DNA of 8,207 nucleotides from NCBI GenBank assembly GCA_005882905.1, contig VBBG01000087.1:1-8207 (forward strand), written 5' to 3'. This document shows positions 6,427 through 8,207 of this stretch, piece by piece. Within the stretch, counting starts at the first letter, position 1. The number at the start of each line of letters is the position of its first letter. The DNA is from Candidatus Bathyarchaeota archaeon. Its GTDB lineage: Archaea; Thermoproteota; Bathyarchaeia; 40CM-2-53-6. The position numbers and the translations under genes are program-made. A model generated the notes under the pieces. That model saw only the letters and a program-made list of their open reading frames with translations. It did not search any database and was not told the origin of the DNA.

Positions 6427-6454
6427 GAGCGGAAGAGCTTACTGGATTCCGCTC
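6427..6454. repeat. 8-bp perfect inverted repeat just upstream of a TATA box
   Basis: GAGCGGAA (6427-6434) and TTCCGCTC (6447-6454) are exact reverse complements around a 12-base spacer. The dyad ends nine bases before the TATA box of the oxidoreductase gene, a position suited to a transcription factor binding near the B-recognition element. It could instead be a 3'-end hairpin of the pit mRNA (stop at 6400), but no T tract follows. Confidence 0.5.
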
Positions 6455-6463
6455 AGGTCAATC

Positions 6464-6471
6464 ATATTATA
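6464..6471 (+). promoter_or_regulatory. TATA box for the FNO-like oxidoreductase gene
   Basis: ATATTATA, centred about 38 bases before the ATG at 6506; transcription would start near 6494 with a leader of about 12 bases. It shows that this gene is probably transcribed separately from pit. Confidence 0.6.
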
Positions 6472-6505
6472 CTCGTTCTTTGACCCGCTGAAGCAGGTTT
6501 TAGAG

Positions 6506-7144
6506 ATGAAAGTGGGTATTCTGGGAAGCGGTGATGTGGGCAAGACTCTGGGTAAGGGATTTGTGAGCCACGGCCACAGTGTCAAGCTGGGATCTCGGAC
6601 ACCTGATAGCGAGAAGCTGAAGGTCTGGCGGAAGGAGGCTCAAGGGGAGACCTCAACTGGAACCTTTTCGGAAGCAGCGTCCTATGGGGATATCCTCGTA
6701 TTTGCGCCGCTAGGATCTGCAGTTGACGATGTGATCGGCCTGGCGGGCGCCAAGAACTTTGCTGGCAAGATTGTCATAGATACGACGAATGCTCTTGATT
6801 TTTCGAAGGGGATGCCCCCGGGACTTTTCACTGGACTCGCGGATTCTCTGGGTGAGAAGATTCAGCGGAAACTCCCCCAAGCGAAGGTTGTAAAGTGCTT
6901 TAACACGGTGCCCAACTCACGTATGATCAGCCCGGGCGATAAGACTGCGGAGATGTTGATCTGCGGAAATGACGCTGAGGCGAAGCATAAGGTTGCTCAG
7001 ATTCTGAAAGAGTTCGGATGGGCGGGCGCCATCGACATCGGCGGAATCACTGAAGCCAAGTGGCTGGAGGCTCTCGTGCCATTGTGGGTAAGAGCAGCTG
7101 TCTCTCTCAACTCGTGGAACGCCATGTTCAAAGTAATCCACTAG
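6506..7144 (+). CDS. NADP-binding oxidoreductase of the F420-dependent (FNO-like) family
   Basis: A 212-residue Rossmann protein. The N-terminal dinucleotide motif GSGDVG is at 7-12. It is followed at the end of the second strand by GSRTPD (29-34), where Ser30, Arg31 and Thr32 are placed to hold the 2'-phosphate of NADP. FAPLGSAVDDV and IVIDTTNAL are later Rossmann strands. KCFNTVPNS (130-138) is the family's conserved Asn-Thr loop. A C-terminal helix begins at WLEALVPLWVRAA (from 186). Length equals that recalled for Archaeoglobus F420:NADP oxidoreductase, and the family is PF03807-like. The C-terminal part and the KCFNTVP loop resemble the broader bacterial/plant/STEAP-like branch more than canonical FNO (ALHTIPA), so F420 use is plausible but unproven. 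The ATG at 6506 places the Rossmann motif at the usual distance. Its TATA box and leader indicate an independent transcription unit. Confidence 0.88.
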   Translation: MKVGILGSGDVGKTLGKGFVSHGHSVKLGSRTPDSEKLKVWRKEAQGETSTGTFSEAASYGDILVFAPLGSAVDDVIGLAGAKNFAGKIVIDTTNALDFSKGMPPGLFTGLADSLGEKIQRKLPQAKVVKCFNTVPNSRMISPGDKTAEMLICGNDAEAKHKVAQILKEFGWAGAIDIGGITEAKWLEALVPLWVRAAVSLNSWNAMFKVIH

Positions 7145-7161
7145 CGATTATGGCCTGCAAT

Positions 7162-7220
7162 TAGTCGACAGAACGATTGGCACCTACCGTGGCTGCAACC
7201 AACGCAAGTTCTGTCGACTA
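7162..7220. repeat. 13-bp perfect inverted repeat with 33-base loop (structured element)
   Basis: TAGTCGACAGAAC (7162-7174) and GTTCTGTCGACTA (7208-7220) are exact reverse complements. A nested TTGG/CCAA stem (7177-7180 with 7199-7202) fits within the loop, so RNA could fold as a long two-stage hairpin. It starts 17 bases after the oxidoreductase stop. A 13-bp arm match at this spacing is rarely expected by chance. It could be a 3' mRNA hairpin, a small RNA, a protein-binding site or a remnant of a short mobile element; nothing flanking decides. Confidence 0.65.
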
Positions 7221-7353
7221 GCCGCAAGAGAATCAGCGTTACGGGATGATCTTCGAATTTTTCAACCAACCCAACCTCCATGACCTTCATAGACTGCGGA
7301 CCATCATCGTTCAGGCAGAATCTTCGCCATGACTGGGCACGCGAGTCAAGTGT
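7221..7353. other. Non-coding spacer with no recognised gene
   Basis: No convincing ORF, tRNA or rRNA appears in this part of the 271-base gap 7145-7415. A T5 tract at 7258-7262 could serve as an archaeal-type terminator for the oxidoreductase transcript. Part of 7301-7312 is the exact reverse complement of a 12-mer in the other divergent spacer (4306-4317). Confidence 0.4.
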
Positions 7354-7373
7354 GGAGAATCTGATCTCCCCAC
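7352..7373. repeat. Short dyad directly upstream of the binding-protein TATA box
   Basis: GTGGAGA (7352-7358) can pair with TCTCC (7365-7369) and, across two extra C residues, with AC (7372-7373). The GGAGA/TCTCC arms are also present upstream of the promoter at 4372. Adjacent placement to the TATA box makes an operator possible. Confidence 0.35.
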
Positions 7374-7376
7374 AAA

Positions 7377-7384
7377 GTTAATAC
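7377..7384 (+). promoter_or_regulatory. TATA-like box for the ABC binding-protein gene
   Basis: GTTAATAC, centred about 35 bases before the ATG at 7416, predicts a start near 7407 and a leader of about nine bases. There is no Shine-Dalgarno sequence at this ATG. Confidence 0.55.
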
Positions 7385-7415
7385 ATCAACGACGCAGATC
7401 ACACATCATTATAGT

Positions 7416-8207
7416 ATGCAAGCGAAGCCTCGCAGACTGACAACGAGGACAACCGCGATCATCGTCGTAGCCATTATCGCGATCGTGATCGCTTCGGGGG
7501 GAGGCGCCTACTACTACATCAATTTCGTCGCGCCACGCTCGGGGTGCACAATTCCATCTGGGAGGGACCCGATAAAGGTCGGCTTTACCATCTCGCTGAC
7601 TGGGACGTTCAACGTTGAGGGAACTAAGTCGCTGGCCGGCATCCAGGCGGCGGCAAGTTGGGTCAACGACAACGGGGGCGTAACCGTCAATGGAAAAGCG
7701 TACAACATTGCCCTCTGCTATTACGACGACCAGAGCTCGTCCGCTCTCATTCCAACACTCTACTCGAAGCTTATCACGCAGGATCATGCACAGTTCCTCC
7801 TCGCTCCATACAGCAGTGGCTTGACAGGGGCTGCAGCACCACTCGCTGAGCAGAACAATCTGGTCATGTTGTCACACGGCGGCTCAGCCGACTCGATCTG
7901 GACTCACGGCTACAAGAACGTCTTCGGCGTTCTCAGCCCTGCCTCAACCTATTTCAACAATGCGATCGACTGGCTCGCAGCCAACCATCCAGGCGACAAA
8001 CTTGCCTTTCTCTACGCGGATGACTCGTTCTCCAAGGCGGCCAGCATTGCAGCCTCCAATTACGCAGCGCACCAACATCATCTAACCGTGGTCTACAACG
8101 CGTCTTACCCGGCCACCGCCCAGGACCTCCATACATTTCTCGCAGATGCCAAAGGGAAGCTAGCCGACGATCTAATCGGAGGAGGCCATTACGCAGATGG
8201 AGTCAAA
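7416..8207 (+). CDS. Branched-chain amino acid-type ABC transporter substrate-binding protein (partial at right edge)
   Basis: The frame from ATG 7416 is open to the window end (264 codons, no stop), so the C-terminus is missing. Residues 1-13 are basic (KPRRLTTRT) and about 14-27 are hydrophobic (AIIVVAIIAIVIAS). A GGG turn and an aromatic stretch follow, suggesting a membrane-anchored protein outside the cell. There is no clear lipobox; the first Cys is residue 44. From residue 53 it matches the Peripla_BP_6/LivK fold. IKVGFTISLTG (53-63) is the first strand and ligand loop, then GIQAAASWVNDNGGV and YYDDQSSSA (102-110). LAPYSSGLTGAAAPLAEQNN (129-148) carries the conserved ligand-loop Ser/Thr pattern, and KLAFLYADDSFSK begins the second lobe. 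The family binds branched-chain amino acids, amides, urea or aromatic acids; the ligand cannot be read. Permease and ATPase genes would be expected just downstream, outside the window. It has its own TATA-like promoter. Confidence 0.9.
   Translation, partial: MQAKPRRLTTRTTAIIVVAIIAIVIASGGGAYYYINFVAPRSGCTIPSGRDPIKVGFTISLTGTFNVEGTKSLAGIQAAASWVNDNGGVTVNGKAYNIALCYYDDQSSSALIPTLYSKLITQDHAQFLLAPYSSGLTGAAAPLAEQNNLVMLSHGGSADSIWTHGYKNVFGVLSPASTYFNNAIDWLAANHPGDKLAFLYADDSFSKAASIAASNYAAHQHHLTVVYNASYPATAQDLHTFLADAKGKLADDLIGGGHYADGVK

Noticed and set aside
6091..6483. 130-codon plus-strand ORF overlapping the end of pit
   Set aside because: Most of it is a frame shadow of the conserved Pit C-terminus; the translation is Arg/Asp/Ser-rich without structure.
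7386..7787. 133-codon minus-strand ORF over the start of the ABC binding-protein gene
   Set aside because: It is antisense to a frame with a clear LivK-type match, and its translation is Arg/Asp-rich with no recognisable motif.
1..8207. CRISPR array, insertion sequence, phage or defence genes
   Set aside because: No regularly spaced direct repeats, transposase, integrase, nuclease or toxin-antitoxin-like ORF was found; genes are ordinary transport and metabolic families.

Overview
The window looks archaeal. Most starts have no convincing Shine-Dalgarno sequence, and A/T-rich TATA-like boxes lie about 25-40 bases upstream of several starts. The gene content (tandem single-domain ArsA/Get3-type ATPases, a DUF47 + PiT phosphate pair, a 212-residue FNO-like NADP reductase, a membrane-anchored LivK-type binding protein) is common in archaea. 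Base composition is moderate (a little over 50% GC by eye) and TTG/GTG starts seem to be used. A TACK lineage (Bathyarchaeia- or Nitrososphaeria-like) or Thermoplasmatota would fit, but nothing here fixes the lineage: there is no rRNA or tRNA.

Layout. Bases 1-1230 hold two ArsA-family ATPase genes in tandem, the first seen only as its C-terminal 66 residues; they share one reading frame, separated by a TAA codon and six bases. Bases 1301-3799 hold a CstA-type carbon-starvation/pyruvate-peptide transporter and, 36 bases on, an unrecognised membrane-anchored protein. That gene converges with a minus-strand thioredoxin-fold-like gene (3796-4224); the two share a CTAG that supplies both stop codons. 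A 179-base divergent spacer with a promoter for each side leads to a 47-residue microprotein (4404-4547). Bases 4747-6400 are a DUF47 (PhoU-like) gene followed by a Pit phosphate permease, a classical two-gene phosphate-uptake unit. An FNO-like NADP-binding oxidoreductase follows (6506-7144) with its own TATA box and an 8-bp dyad just upstream. A 271-base spacer contains a 13-bp perfect inverted repeat and a promoter. The window ends inside a branched-chain-amino-acid-type ABC binding protein (7416-8207+), which begins with an uncleaved-looking membrane anchor.

How the genes relate. The phosphate pair and the ArsA pair are clear functional units. The rest look like independent metabolic and transport genes with their own promoters. 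I see no CRISPR array, insertion sequence, phage gene or defence island. The most interesting signal is that the complete ArsA paralogue keeps its ATP-binding P-loop but has Asn where active Get3/ArsA enzymes have the switch I Asp. It may be a nucleotide-binding, hydrolysis-impaired partner of the upstream copy.
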